This document shows positions 13,128 to 24,300 of a DNA stretch of 64,000 bases, one piece after another. The stretch is from Absidia repens (taxonomy: Eukaryota > Mucoromycota > Mucoromycetes > Mucorales > Cunninghamellaceae), in NCBI GenBank assembly GCA_002105175.1, contig MCGE01000020.1, positions 1 through 64,000 of the forward strand. The letters are read 5' to 3'. The notes below the pieces were generated by a model. It was not told the DNA's origin and did no database searches. It saw only the letters and a program-made list of their open reading frames with translations. Position 1 is the first letter of the stretch. The number at the start of each line of letters is the position of its first letter. Made by a program: the position numbers and the translations under genes.

Positions 13128-13382
13128 ATGCCACCTGTCAAGCCTGTTAACCTTTCTGGTGGACAATGGTAATACACATGAGCATAGATCCAAGGAACAC
13201 GGTCATTCTAATAGTTTTATATTTGTATTAACAATTATAGTGATCATTGTGGACAGGTACAATAAACAAGAAATGTTATGGCTGCCATCGTCCTCAATAA
13301 ACTCATTCCTTAATTTTTTTTTTTTTAACGACCATAGTATGGTCATAGTAGGAGATCCTGCGGATTACTCAAAACAAAATAG
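13128..13382 (+). CDS. 33-residue zinc-knuckle microprotein with a 16-nt micro-exon
   Basis: Three exons are read: 13128-13168, 13241-13256 (16 nt) and 13338-13382, with GTAATA...ATAG and GTACAA...CATAG introns of 72 and 81 bp. The joined frame is open from ATG to TAG and yields CDHCGQYGHSRRSC, a perfect CX2CX4HX4C zinc knuckle assembled across the micro-exon junctions. Cys, His and frame all depend on the proposed splicing, which argues against chance. A TATA-like box lies 80 bp upstream. The N-terminus (MPPVKPVNLSGGQ) is basic and flexible. CCHC knuckles usually bind single-stranded RNA/DNA. It could instead be a relic of a larger transposon or retroelement protein. No homologue is recognised. 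Confidence 0.45.
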
Positions 13383-13637
13383 AGACAATGCTCGAATAAT
13401 GTTGCGTAAAAATTACTTTTCTCTCTCTCCCCCCTAATGGTGTCTATTTTATTTCTCCAATGCCCCACCTAATGATACCCAAAAGCACACACTCCTTGAT
13501 CCATTTCTGTCTCACATATAATATTTTTAAATGCCGATCGAAGGCTACCCAGAATAAAAAAGCACATCCCTTTTTTTTTTTTTTGCTATTTCTTTTTTTG
13601 TTTCCTCCCTCCATCCATTTATTTTCAGCCTCACATC

Positions 13638-15110
13638 ATGGGTGTTTCAAGAGAAAATAAAAGCACAGGCGATTACCTTTATATTCTTTTTCATCAAGTG
13701 ACCTTTATTATTACGGGACTGGCGGTCACTCTTGGGTGCCAGTGGTTGTTTTATCATGGAGCGGCTAGTAAGTGATGTACTTTCTTTTTTTTTTTTTTTC
13801 CTTAAAAATTAGTGACTGATTAGCTAACTTACTCCTTATTTATTCACGATTATGTAGCGGGCGACAGCTACATGACACAGTTGGCTCAATATGTTGGATC
13901 CATGCTGGTCGGTCTTCTCATCCCAACAATGCTGAAAAGGAAATCTCAATATTCGAAAATACCCACTGATCAGGTAAAGGAAAAGCAGAAAAAAAAATAT
14001 GACATGTGGAGATCAGTCCAGTGAGTACGCTGAGATCAAGAGAAATACTACGGTTTGTGTTTTCAATATTTATTCTTTTTTTTTTTTTTTTTTTTTTTTT
14101 GTTGATCTTGTCTAGGATGCTATCGGCATGGAAACACTAGACAACACCGCCAATCAGGACGAATCATACGAAAAGGTATCAAATCATTATGTGGAAGGAC
14201 CCATCGAGCATTCCGCCATCATCAAACTCTCCGTATTAGATGTGATTGCCAACTTTTGTGTGACTGTGGGATTTGCTATAGTTGGCAGTGGGGTAAGTGC
14301 TGAAAAAAAAAAAAGAGTAGCTGGGTGAAGAGATTTCGGTATCAGTATCTTATTACTATTTGTGTTTTATGTGTTTTGACATCAGATGTATCAAGTCATC
14401 TATTCTAGTGTGGTTATTTGGTGTGCTATTTTGACTTACTTCTTAATGGGACGAACTTTGACCAAAATTCAATGGGTAGCTATATTTGGCACTAGCACTG
14501 GTCTTGCAATATGCTCTCTTGGAAATATGGGGAATACATCTGATGATCTCGGTAAGTGAAAAATGAAAAATTGGCGCGTCATGCTTTCATTTTACTCAGT
14601 CTTTTGCTTTTTTAATTTTAGATAACACTGCGCTCCTCATGCTTGGTACATTATTGACATTAGGTGGAACATTCTTTTACTGTAAGTTTATTTGTGTGGA
14701 AAGAGGGAAAAAATGGCCTGATGATGATGGTGATGATGATAAGTAAGTTGACCCCTTCCCGCCCGCCGCTGCCCTAAAACATCGAAAATTCATCATGGAA
14801 CAAATCGCCTGGGAATTTTCTTTTATGGCCTGCTTATTCATCAACCCTCTTCATTCTTCTTTTTTTTTTTAGGCTGGGTCGTAGAATTGGATACCGAAGA
14901 GGTACAATACTCTTCATAATTACTGATGTCCATATACTAATCTTTTTTTTTGTTTCTTGTTTTTTTTTTTGTTTTTTTTTTTTGCGGGGAATGATGGGAT
15001 GATAATAATAGGATTTGTCTATCTATGCTAAGCACCCTGATCATCTTGATTTTGTTACCAAGTATAGACCTTTGATGGATGATCTTATTGCAGTGGACTA
15101 TGTCAAATGA
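13638..15110 (+). CDS. Half-size drug/metabolite-transporter (DMT/SLC35-like) membrane protein
   Basis: Seven exons (13638-13767, 13858-13973, 14116-14292, 14386-14551, 14622-14681, 14873-14901, 15012-15110) join in frame to about 258 residues. The first exons give membrane helices (ILFHQVTFIITGLAVTLG, MYQVIYSSVVIWCAILTYFL, NTALLMLGTLLTLGGTFFY) and the DMT-type phrase YSSVVIWCAILTYFLMGRTL. Members of the SLC35/EamA group normally have ten helices and 330-450 residues; only about five or six are seen here. The last two small exons encode a soluble tail (CWVVELDTEEDLSIYAKHPD) unlike a transporter. Either the C-terminal half was lost, or the gene is a divergent half-size member. Substrate unknown. 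Start assigned to the first ATG after a pyrimidine-rich leader. Confidence 0.55.
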
Positions 15111-15258
15111 ACACCTCTAATTTGTTGACTGTTTGATATTGCTTGAGGTGGCTGCGGTGTTTGAAATGTGAAATCTGGAAATAAAAAAAATCGTTTCGTT
15201 TTCTTGATATCATTCCTTTTTGTCTATTTTTTACTTTTTTGTATATTATATATATCGT

Positions 15259-17275
15259 ATGAATCGGGCTCGTTATACTAGGTCATCTATTTTGACTATA
15301 GTTCCACTGATATCAAAGGTGTGGGGTTATCCAACCTATATGGCTTCAACAACACAATCTATGGAAACAAGGATATCTGCAGGATTCATTGAAGAAATGG
15401 CTTTGGTGATCTTTTTGGTCTTACTCGGTGGTGTATTTGCAGGTAAGATATATATATCATCTGTATCACATTTCAGGTTTTGTTTTCTAACACCTTCATT
15501 GTTATTGTTGTTGTTGTTGCGAACAGGACTCACCCTTGGATTGATGGGTCTCGACGAAACCAATCTACATGTCCTCCTACAAACGGGTACAGAAACTGAA
15601 AAGAAGAATGCCAAGAAGGTCATGTCTTTATTGAATCGGGGGCGCCATTGGGTATTGGTGACACTTCTTTTATCAAACGTGGTGGTGAACGAAACTCTTC
15701 CTATTATTCTTCATGATGTCATTGGTGGTGGTTGGCAAGCGGTGGCTATGTCTACCGCTTTGATTGTTATTTTCGGCGAGTAAGTATTCTTTGAAAAACG
15801 AAAGCAATTGATATAGAAAAGATATTACTAGTATATATGCATGTATATTAACTAATTCTACCTTTGTTTATATTGTTAGAGTGATTCCTCAATGTACGCT
15901 TTTTGAACGACTCATGTTTGAATTTGAAACTAATCTTGTTTTTTTTTTGAAATTTGATGTTTTAGCCATATGTGTACGATACGGTTTGACCATTGGAGCC
16001 AAAACTGCAAAGTAAGTATTGGTCATTCATATGAACTAGTTGGTTATATTACGTAGCTCACGTTTTATTTATTGCTTAGCATGGTCCTTGTCTTTATGTA
16101 TTTGATGTACCCTATTGCGTATCCTACGGCACTGCTTCTCGACTATTTCCTCGGTGAATCACATGGCACCGTGTACAAAAAAGCTGGTAATATGGGATGA
16201 ATAGAGTTGCAATACATTGCTTTGCGAATTTTGATGACTGATATATATTCACTTATTATACACTACAGGTCTCAAAACTCTGGTTTCTCTTCACCAAGCT
16301 GTCAGTCCAACGGATGTGGATGCCCTAACAATGGATGAAGTGACTATTATCAGTGCCGTTCTCGACTTGCGCTCAAAGGCAGTCTCTACGATCATGACAC
16401 CTATCGATGATGTGTTCACTTTGTCAACGGATGATATTTTGGACGAAGCAGTTGTTGATAAGGTAAGAAAAAAGAAACAAAGTTTTGTGTATACTAGCTA
16501 ACGATTCATTATTTATTTATTTATTCCTTTCAGATTTTATCGCATGGTTACTCTCGTATTCCTGTGCATGCTCCTCAAGACCCTGTCAATTTTGTGGGAA
16601 TGCTCATAGCCAAACACTTGATTACTTACGATCCTGAAGATGCTGTCCCTGTCAAGGACTTACAACTCAGTACATTACCCGAAACTGGACCTGATACTAG
16701 CTGTTTAGATATCTTGAATTTCTTTCAAGAAGGGAAAAGTATGTGAACTTCAAATGTATATTGTGTTTCAACCGCTTACTTATTTTTTCTTTTCTTTCTA
16801 CTAGGTCATATGGCTCTAGTGTCCAATAATCCCGGTGCTCAAAATGGTGCTATTGGTGTCATTACCTTGGAGGATGTAATTGAAGAACTTATTGGCGAAG
16901 AAATTGTGGATGAAACTGATGTATACGTTGATGGTAATAAAATAAGAAGGCGCAAATGTGTAGAGTGTGATGATCATGCATGCATGCAGAGAGACAGCAC
17001 TTACATGATTTATTTATTTATTCACTTATTTTTTTTAAACTCACATAGTGCACAACAAAATCCGGGTTGTTCGACGACAAACGGGTGCGCGCCGTGGTAG
17101 TTCTCGGTTAACTCGTTTATTGTCACTCCATCGCAATTCTCACATTCTCAAGACTGCTCCAAATGGCAAATCTACCACTGTGACAAAACCAGTTGCTGAC
17201 TCTAGCGCCAAAGCTTACGGTGCCACTGAAAACCATCACGATTCCCATAGTGAAACTCAACCCCTTTTACATTGA
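15259..17275 (+). CDS. MAM3: MAM3/CNNM-family vacuolar metal-homeostasis protein
   Basis: Nine exons (15259-15442, 15527-15779, 15880-15893, 15966-16011, 16080-16186, 16269-16462, 16534-16738, 16805-16933, 17049-17275) give about 452 residues. Domain order is that of the ancient conserved domain (CNNM) family: N-terminal leader, DUF21 membrane domain with [24 protein letters not shown] and [16 protein letters not shown], then a CBS pair ([38 protein letters not shown]). Yeast Mam3 sits in the vacuolar membrane and affects Mn, Co and Zn handling; animal CNNMs affect Mg transport. The VIPQS coding sequence comes from a 14-nt micro-exon that is essential for the frame. The C-terminal tail is basic, Ser/Thr-rich and ends TQPLLH, with a possible dileucine sorting signal. 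Confidence 0.9.
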
Positions 17276-17311
17276 CACGTAGATTAGATTTTATTCTTTT
17301 ATCTTTCATTC

Positions 17312-17317
17312 AATAAA
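17312..17317 (+). terminator. poly(A) signal AATAAA of the MAM3 gene
   Basis: AATAAA 37 bp after the stop codon at 17275. Confidence 0.55.
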
Positions 17318-17732
17318 GTTTATTATACTATTTTATCCTTTTACGGTACTTGAAAAACGGTGAAATTGATTGGGATAGTGGAAAACTTAAAAGTTGAAAT
17401 AGAATTACTGACATAGTTTGGGATTATTTCGGTGGTGTTGCTTATTGTATATGAGTTGACTTGTTTTTTTTATTTTTTGGATCTATCGCGCATACAAATA
17501 TTCACACAAATACAAAATGATTTCCCTGCCCAAGAATACAGCATACTCATGATAGATAATGCCGATATCCCCTATCAACAAACCCTGAGAAATTCGTTGG
17601 CGCGGGACTTGAACTTCCCACGACTGTAAACGAAAAATGACTAACTATTCTTTTTTATTCCCATCCTTATTAATTCTTTCTTATAAACTCTCTTTTTTCT
17701 CACTCCTTTCTCTTTAATCATCTTCTTGTAAT
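17318..17732. other. intergenic, upstream region of the dimethylargininase gene
   Basis: Pyrimidine-rich leader TTTCTCACTCCTTTCTCTTT directly before the start codon. No other gene seen. Confidence 0.45.
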
Positions 17733-18805
17733 ATGACTTATTCTGCTGCTATCGTACGTGTACTCCCTGATTCTTTTGGAAACTGTGTTACCAATGTAGA
17801 CAATGCCAATTCACCTATCAACATTAGTCTTGCCAAGGAACAACACGAGCTATACACCGAAACACTCAAGAAGCACATTCCTAATGTCATTGTGGTGGAA
17901 GCTGATGAAAACCATCCTGGTAATAAACAACCGAAAATGAAAAAAAACGATGCGCTTATACTGAAGATATCCTATTCCTGTCATAATAGACTGTAGTTTT
18001 GTTGAAGATAATGCTACCGTATTTGGACACACAGCTGTCATCGATCAACCCGGCCATCCCTCAAGACGTGGCGAAGTGCATGCTATTGAAAAGGCTTTGA
18101 AGCAGGTATGAGTCAGTGCGTTTTTTATATTGGTCAAATCGGTCGACGCCACTTTTGTTTTTTGGTATCCTTCTGCATTATGCATTAACGCGATCTCTCT
18201 CTGTTTCTTATTAATCAATTCAGGTACCCTCTGTGAAAACTATCATTCGAATGGAAGAAATGGACAAAGATGCCTTTTTAGACGGGGGCGATGTATTGAA
18301 TACTGGTGCTCATGTCTTTGTGGGGTTATCTGACAGAACGAATGAAAAAGGTGGCAAAGTATTAGAAAAGGTAATGGAGAATGTTAAGGCAACACTGATC
18401 ATTACTAACAGTTCGGTATAATGATTCTTTTTAATCTTTTATTAGGCCTTTGAAGGTCAAGCCAAGACATTTATCCTCCAACCTCCTGGTGATATGTTAC
18501 ATTTGAAATGTTGTGTTACTGCCCTGGAAGATACCAAGACATTGATTGCCGTGGAAAGCGCTCGCTCCCTGGTGGATGAAATGAACCGATTGACTGATAA
18601 TTATTATACTGCCATCTATGTCCCTGATCTGGTGGCTGCCAATGTCCTCAGTGCCAATGGATTGGTGTTGATTCAGCAAGGATTCCCTCAAAGTGAGCAA
18701 ATTCTTCGTGATCAATTGAAGGAATACCAAATCGTGGCTTTGAATATGAGCGAAATCATCAAGGCGGACGGTGCTCTTACCTGTGGCTCTATTTTGATCA
18801 AATAG
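17733..18805 (+). CDS. DDAH: Dimethylargininase (DDAH family)
   Basis: N(omega),N(omega)-dimethylarginine dimethylaminohydrolase splits methylated arginines into citrulline and methylamines, in the pentein fold. Four exons (17733-17919, 17990-18105, 18224-18370, 18446-18805) join to about 269 residues, slightly shorter than animal DDAH1. Family motifs in order: FVED near residue 67, GHPSRRGEVHAIEKAL, LDGGDVLNTGAHVFVGLSDR, LHLKCCVTAL (catalytic His) and DGALTCGSILI close to the C-terminus (nucleophilic Cys). The His and Cys of the active site and the acidic FVED pair are all present. In animals the enzyme controls nitric-oxide synthase inhibitors; its role in this fungus is unknown and may be recycling of methylarginine from protein turnover. 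Cytosolic, no signal peptide. Confidence 0.92.
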
Positions 18806-18884
18806 TGGGAATGTAGCGAAATTGTAGTATATATATAGATATATTTACTTAGTATTGTACGAATAATTTTTATATTGTATTTTT

Positions 18885-18890
18885 AATAAA
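18885..18890 (+). terminator. poly(A) signal AATAAA of the dimethylargininase gene
   Basis: AATAAA 80 bp after the stop codon at 18805, followed by a GT-rich stretch. Confidence 0.55.
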
Positions 18891-19644
18891 GCTTCTTTGT
18901 CCCATCCCACTATGATCTATTTTTTTGTGAAGAGAAGAACGTTTAGTAAGACAGAAGCATGTTTAAAACAGTATGATATATATAAAACTCAGGAAGTAAT
19001 AATTTTTTTGAATACAAATTATAATATGAATAAAAATATTTTGTTACCGACATTTATGATCATCAGTGTCATGACCCTGATTCCTTCTAGTAGTTTCTAT
19101 CTTTATAGTACACTCATGAGTATAATGTTATTTTTTTACTTGCCCCCTCCACCAAGGTATGCGTCTGAGATATCTTTTTGATCTTTTACTATACCAGACA
19201 GCCTTTTTTTTTTTTTTGGTCTCTGACATTAACTCGCATAAATCGTTCACCACACACTCACACCCAGAAAATGATATTCCGTTCACCTGTCATCCTTCGA
19301 CACGCCTCATTATGCAAACTTCCTCTGTCCTCTCTTTAATACAAACATCCTATCATTCATTTCACTCCCACCTTGCTCATTCACAATCCTTGTCCATCAC
19401 CCTATCCTACACAGATCATCTACTTTTCACACACACATCGTATCATTTGTAAGATAAAAGTCATTACATATGTGAAAAGAAATCGTTTTTATTTTTATTG
19501 TACTTTTTGGTAAAATTGATAAAAAAAAAACAAAATGACATTTATACAATGAATGATATCCACATGAAGATAAAAAAGATCTACATCCAGTAAAAGAAAA
19601 AGGGTGCTGAGATCATTAAATATCGTCGGTTCGTATCGTTTCCT
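18891..19644. other. intergenic between convergent genes
   Basis: Spacer between the dimethylargininase gene and the minus-strand eS27 gene. CA/TC-rich segments at 19240-19450, no coding signal. TTTTTATTTTTATT near 19485 may serve eS27 polyadenylation. Confidence 0.5.
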
Positions 19645-20392
19645 TTAGTTGGCCTTCTTGCGGAAAGAGCAACCTATAATGGATGGGAAAAAAAAAAAAG
19701 TCAATCACGGTCAATTTTTAAATGATCATTATTATTATGCATATGGGGGGAAGGGAAATTACCTTCAGTGAGACGGGCACGGCCACCAGTGGGTTGGCAG
19801 AGGACAGTACCGCAAGAGGAGCACAAAACGACGGATTGAGCGTGACTGAAGACAGTGCTGATGTTGAGACAACCTATATAACGGAAAAATCATATGCACA
19901 ATTTTTGTTTAATTGGTAGGTTAGTAAATATACGATACCGAGCACTGATTATGTCTTTCTTATGATTGACTTACCAGGGCACTTAACATCCATGAAGTAA
20001 GAGTTGGGAGATTGCACCAAACGCTTGAGCTTGTGGGAACGCTTTTCGTGTTCAACAGTAGGGTGGAGAAGATCGACAGCCAACTAAAATAACACAAAAA
20101 AAAAGGAAAGGAGAAGGGTTTAGTTCGAGCCTTTTCATTGTATAGAAAAATAATTGTATCCATATCCATGTCCATATTCCATATTCATTTCCAACAATCA
20201 CAATGTGTCAGATCAGTTGTCTGTCATCCTCGACAATTCCAATATTTTCGCTGCAGAAGTCATTTTCAAAATATATGGAATTTTTCGATAGATAAAAGGT
20301 GTACAGTCAGGTGAATGATCGTAAGTGTAATTTCGCATATAGATGATGGATGGATGGATGGATAGATGGATGGATGATAGACTTACAGTCAT
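19645..20392 (-). CDS. RPS27: 40S ribosomal protein eS27
   Basis: Zinc-ribbon protein of the small ribosomal subunit. Four exons: 20392-20387 (only ATGACT), 20083-19975, 19873-19763, 19673-19645, encoding 84 residues. The sequence follows the family throughout: [49 protein letters not shown] and a C-terminal [10 protein letters not shown]. The four zinc cysteines (CPGC and CSSC) are present. The six-nucleotide first exon is separated by a 303-bp first intron that holds a GATG-rich tract (about 20343-20378). A long first intron after the first two codons is a common arrangement in fungal ribosomal protein genes. Confidence 0.96.
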
Positions 20393-20961
20393 ATTGTCGT
20401 GATGGATGAAGGCGTTAAAGAGGAGGAGAATCTATTTTTTGGTTTTATGGCGGTCAACACATATCCTCTTTTTAAAAGCCCGCTCGCTGCTGGCCTGTGC
20501 CAACTTTTATGCAAAAAAAAAAAAAAAAGGTACACTATTCTTCGAGATAAGATTATCAATTATCATTATATTTTGTCTTAAATTTTATATATGTGGTTTT
20601 ATACTATAAACTATATACCTTCTTGACATGATGCTGTTTGTTCAAAATGCTGAAAATTATGCTCAAGAATTCATCCCAATTAATTCAGGGCGCAAAAAAA
20701 AATTCCTATGAAAAATATAAGGGGAAGGGATGAATCTATTTTATTTTTAGAAAAAAGTAGAGTCAATTAACAAAATATGAATAATTGCATTTTAGATTGT
20801 GTATGATTTTTTGACCAAACTTATTCTGAAGGCATAGTTATCATAAATGGTGTGTGTAGCACAGCACCCTTCTGGACATACACTATTACGGCATTATAAC
20901 TGTGTTACTCAAAGGAAATACTTTCTTCTATACCGACAAGAAGTTTCATAAACTAGCATTG

Positions 20962-20996
<35 letters not shown>

Positions 20997-21307
20997 AAGT
21001 GACATATTTTAATATCGCATATCGATTTTGCTGTGTAAACGAAAAATTCAACTGCTTTGAGGACCGGAATTTCAATTTTCTCTGATGGCTGCTTTATTGT
21101 ATTCCTTGACACATTTTTTTTTCTTTCTCTTCTTTTCTTTTCTTTTTTTTTTTTTATTGTTTGACATTGGCTGTGTTTATCCCCCTTTCCCCTCTTTTTA
21201 CACTCTTTTTTTCACTCTCATTCAAAGGATTATCGTTTGCCTTTTTTTTTTTCCAACGTACCCTTCGTAATTGAAACGACCAAATCCATTTTGTCCTCAG
21301 CGCGTTC
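20393..21307. other. intergenic between divergent genes
   Basis: Promoter sides of eS27 and of the spectraplakin-like gene. Contains an A29 run at about 20967-20995 and pyrimidine tracts at 21110-21260 leading to the start at 21308. No gene seen. Confidence 0.5.
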
Positions 21308-24300
21308 ATGACATCACTCCTATCCACTTCATTGAATACCCTTCCCAATGATATATCGATATCCACAACAAGTACACCTTCAATAGCTTTACACCCTCAT
21401 ACTCCCATTCTTTCACGAATCCTCATGGCATGGGTGGATGCACGGTTTGCAGAGCATACAAGGGAAACCGTCAATACTTCTTCTTCCACAAACGATACAT
21501 ATTCTCGCTCCTTATTGGTACAACTACTCCACGAGCAACTGCCTATGGATCATATTGACAGCAAGAACAGCAGCATCATCAGCAATCACTATTCCGATGT
21601 TGCACAAATCGTTGATATTCTTCTGGAAAATGAAAATTCAGCTCCAAGCCCATCTATTATGGTTGAAGATTTGGCTTCTACTCTTGGCAATGAAGACAAA
21701 AGTGCTGCTTTGGAAATTGTGTCCTGCATCATTCTGAAAACATTCATGAGGTCTATTCTTGTGGGTGGACACTTCATATCGGCAACAGATCAGGTAAGAC
21801 TTCAAAAGCAGAATGATGCGCTCAATGTCATGTATCACTCATTCATTTTTATACATACAATATATACATATGGGATATTAGGATCATCCTCTTTTAATGC
21901 CATCAACTATACCAACCTTCAAACTTGGCCATCTTTCATTGCAACATACGTTTTTGGAAGTACGATCGGCGTTGTTGTCCTGGGTCAATCAGCAATTTAG
22001 AAACAATATCAACTATGTCTCTGTGGACCTTGTACTTGACTTTGGGAAATCTTGGAGCAATGGTTTAGCATTTACCATATTGATCTATTGTCTGAACCAG
22101 TCCTATCTCTCGAACGATCTGCAGCTTTGGGTCCATCAACGATTGCAGCTCGGTGGTGACGGCGTCAGCATTCACGATGATCGTATCAGGGACGATGACA
22201 GTCGAACGGGTACAGTGCTCTCATGTGTATTTGATATTGCCAGACAGCGGATGGGCGTGTCCTCTTGCCATACGCTTCAAGATATGCTGGAAATGCTGAA
22301 AACGGCGAACGAATGGTGCATTATCCTATATATCTATGAATTCTATATGTATGCCTTACAGCAAAAAGGTGAACAACAACAGCAGCAATCAACTTCTTTG
22401 ATATCCGATCTGCAGCAGGCTCTGGAACTGGTATGCTCTGTCTCTCATACCAAAAATGACAAAAACGTGATGGTACCACTTCACCCTTTGGATGACATCG
22501 ATGAACCCACTATCAACGATTACTCTCAAAAGGTTTCATCAGCTGTATCCCTCTGGAATATCTACTTGTCGAAAACCAAGAACCCATCCCCTCAATTGAT
22601 GACCAGCATCACTGCGATGCGCCAGGCGTATGACTTCTTTACTCAAGGACTGGCATTTGCACAACTCAGCAAAGAAATTCAGGCGGAGCTGAATATGGTG
22701 GAATCTGCATTGAATGGCCTGGAATATTCATTGACAATGGACTCTGTGCACCACCTCGAAGAACAGGTACACAATGTGAAATCGCTGATTTGTGATATGG
22801 AGGAACAATTTGGTACACTGGTGCAACAACAAGAACGATACCGTCATCATCTACATCAACTTGACAAACAAGCCAATCTGGTATGTGGGTGGACGCGGCA
22901 GGTGCATACATCCATGGTAGAAAACAACCGTATCTGGGAACGCATTGTCTCATGGATTGATTTGATTGAAGAAAAAAATGCACTCATCACCGGCGATGGT
23001 TCTCGATATGATGCAACGATGGCGACCGATCTGTCAGCACTGGATCACATCGACATGGGTGCGCTCTACCACGAACATGAACAGCTCAAAAAGGACCTCG
23101 ATCAGTTCGAAGCGGCGGACGGTACAAAACAACTACGGGCATATATCAAACAACACACGGATGAACGACAACAACGTTTGACCCCGGCCGACATTTCTAC
23201 CCTTAGCGTTTCCTTGGTCACTCTCAACATGCTTGACCGGCTCTGGCAACTAATGGCGGATCGTGGGCAAAAGATTGAACGTTTGGTGTGCCGCCTCCAA
23301 TGGGAACATCGTTTTGAAATGGCTGTGGAATGGATCTTTTTGAAAGATGCAGCAATGGACCGTTTCCTCCGTTCCCAAGCTCTATGGTGTGAACAAAACG
23401 AAATGGAGGACGGATGCATTGGTCGTGAAGGGATGGCGGAACAAATCATCGATGTCTTGATGCAACTGGAACACGACATCTCTGACTTTGATGACGGTGC
23501 TTTTAGGGGCGTATGGAATGCTTATCAACACATGGTCGACATTTTTGGAAACGCACCTGGCTTTTTAAAGCGACGACAGACTGGATTTGAAGCAGCCTTT
23601 GATGATTTGACGAAGCGTTGTAGCCTTGCTCGACAAGTCGTGGAACAACACTTGGCTATGATGGATATGGTGACGCAATTTAAACGTATCAAAAACGATG
23701 GTGATGCTCTACGCCGAAAGTTGTTGATGGAAAATGACGCACTGGATGGTACCGTTGACACCAACACCAACACCAATACCAACAGCAGCAGCAACAGCAA
23801 CAGCAAGGGTGCTCATTGTGGAAATGACATGGATATCACTAGCAAAAGCAACGCCATCGAACTCTGTGTGGAAAAATTCAAGGAAGCATATACAGATTTT
23901 CTTGCTCAGGCTCGGACCCGATTACCGTACCCCGATGCGCCTACCATGTCGACCGCAATGGGTGCTACGGACGCTCAATCGATAGATGCCACCAACGACG
24001 CTATTCGGGATACTCTGCGCGCCTATGATATCTCACTCTCTTTGATATCGGATGGATTGGATCAGTTATTGGTTGTGCGTTATCATATGCAGTCTCTTCA
24101 ACGACAGGCTGTACATGTTTGTGAACAACTGGAACGACTTACGCATTGGATGGATGACCGTCGGGGCTTGATTGAAAAATCTGACTTTGATATCTATGAT
24201 GGAAAGAACGACGACGATCATATCAACCTGGCTGATTTCATTTCCTCCCAATCAGCTCAGCAACAGGACAAAAACGATTTGCTTCTTTCCTTGGAGAAGG

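Noticed and set aside
13128..15110. Joining the MPPVKPVNLSGG exon to the last small exons of the transporter locus as one gene with a nested gene inside
   Set aside because: The micro-exon model gives a complete zinc knuckle, and the transporter exons join in frame by themselves.
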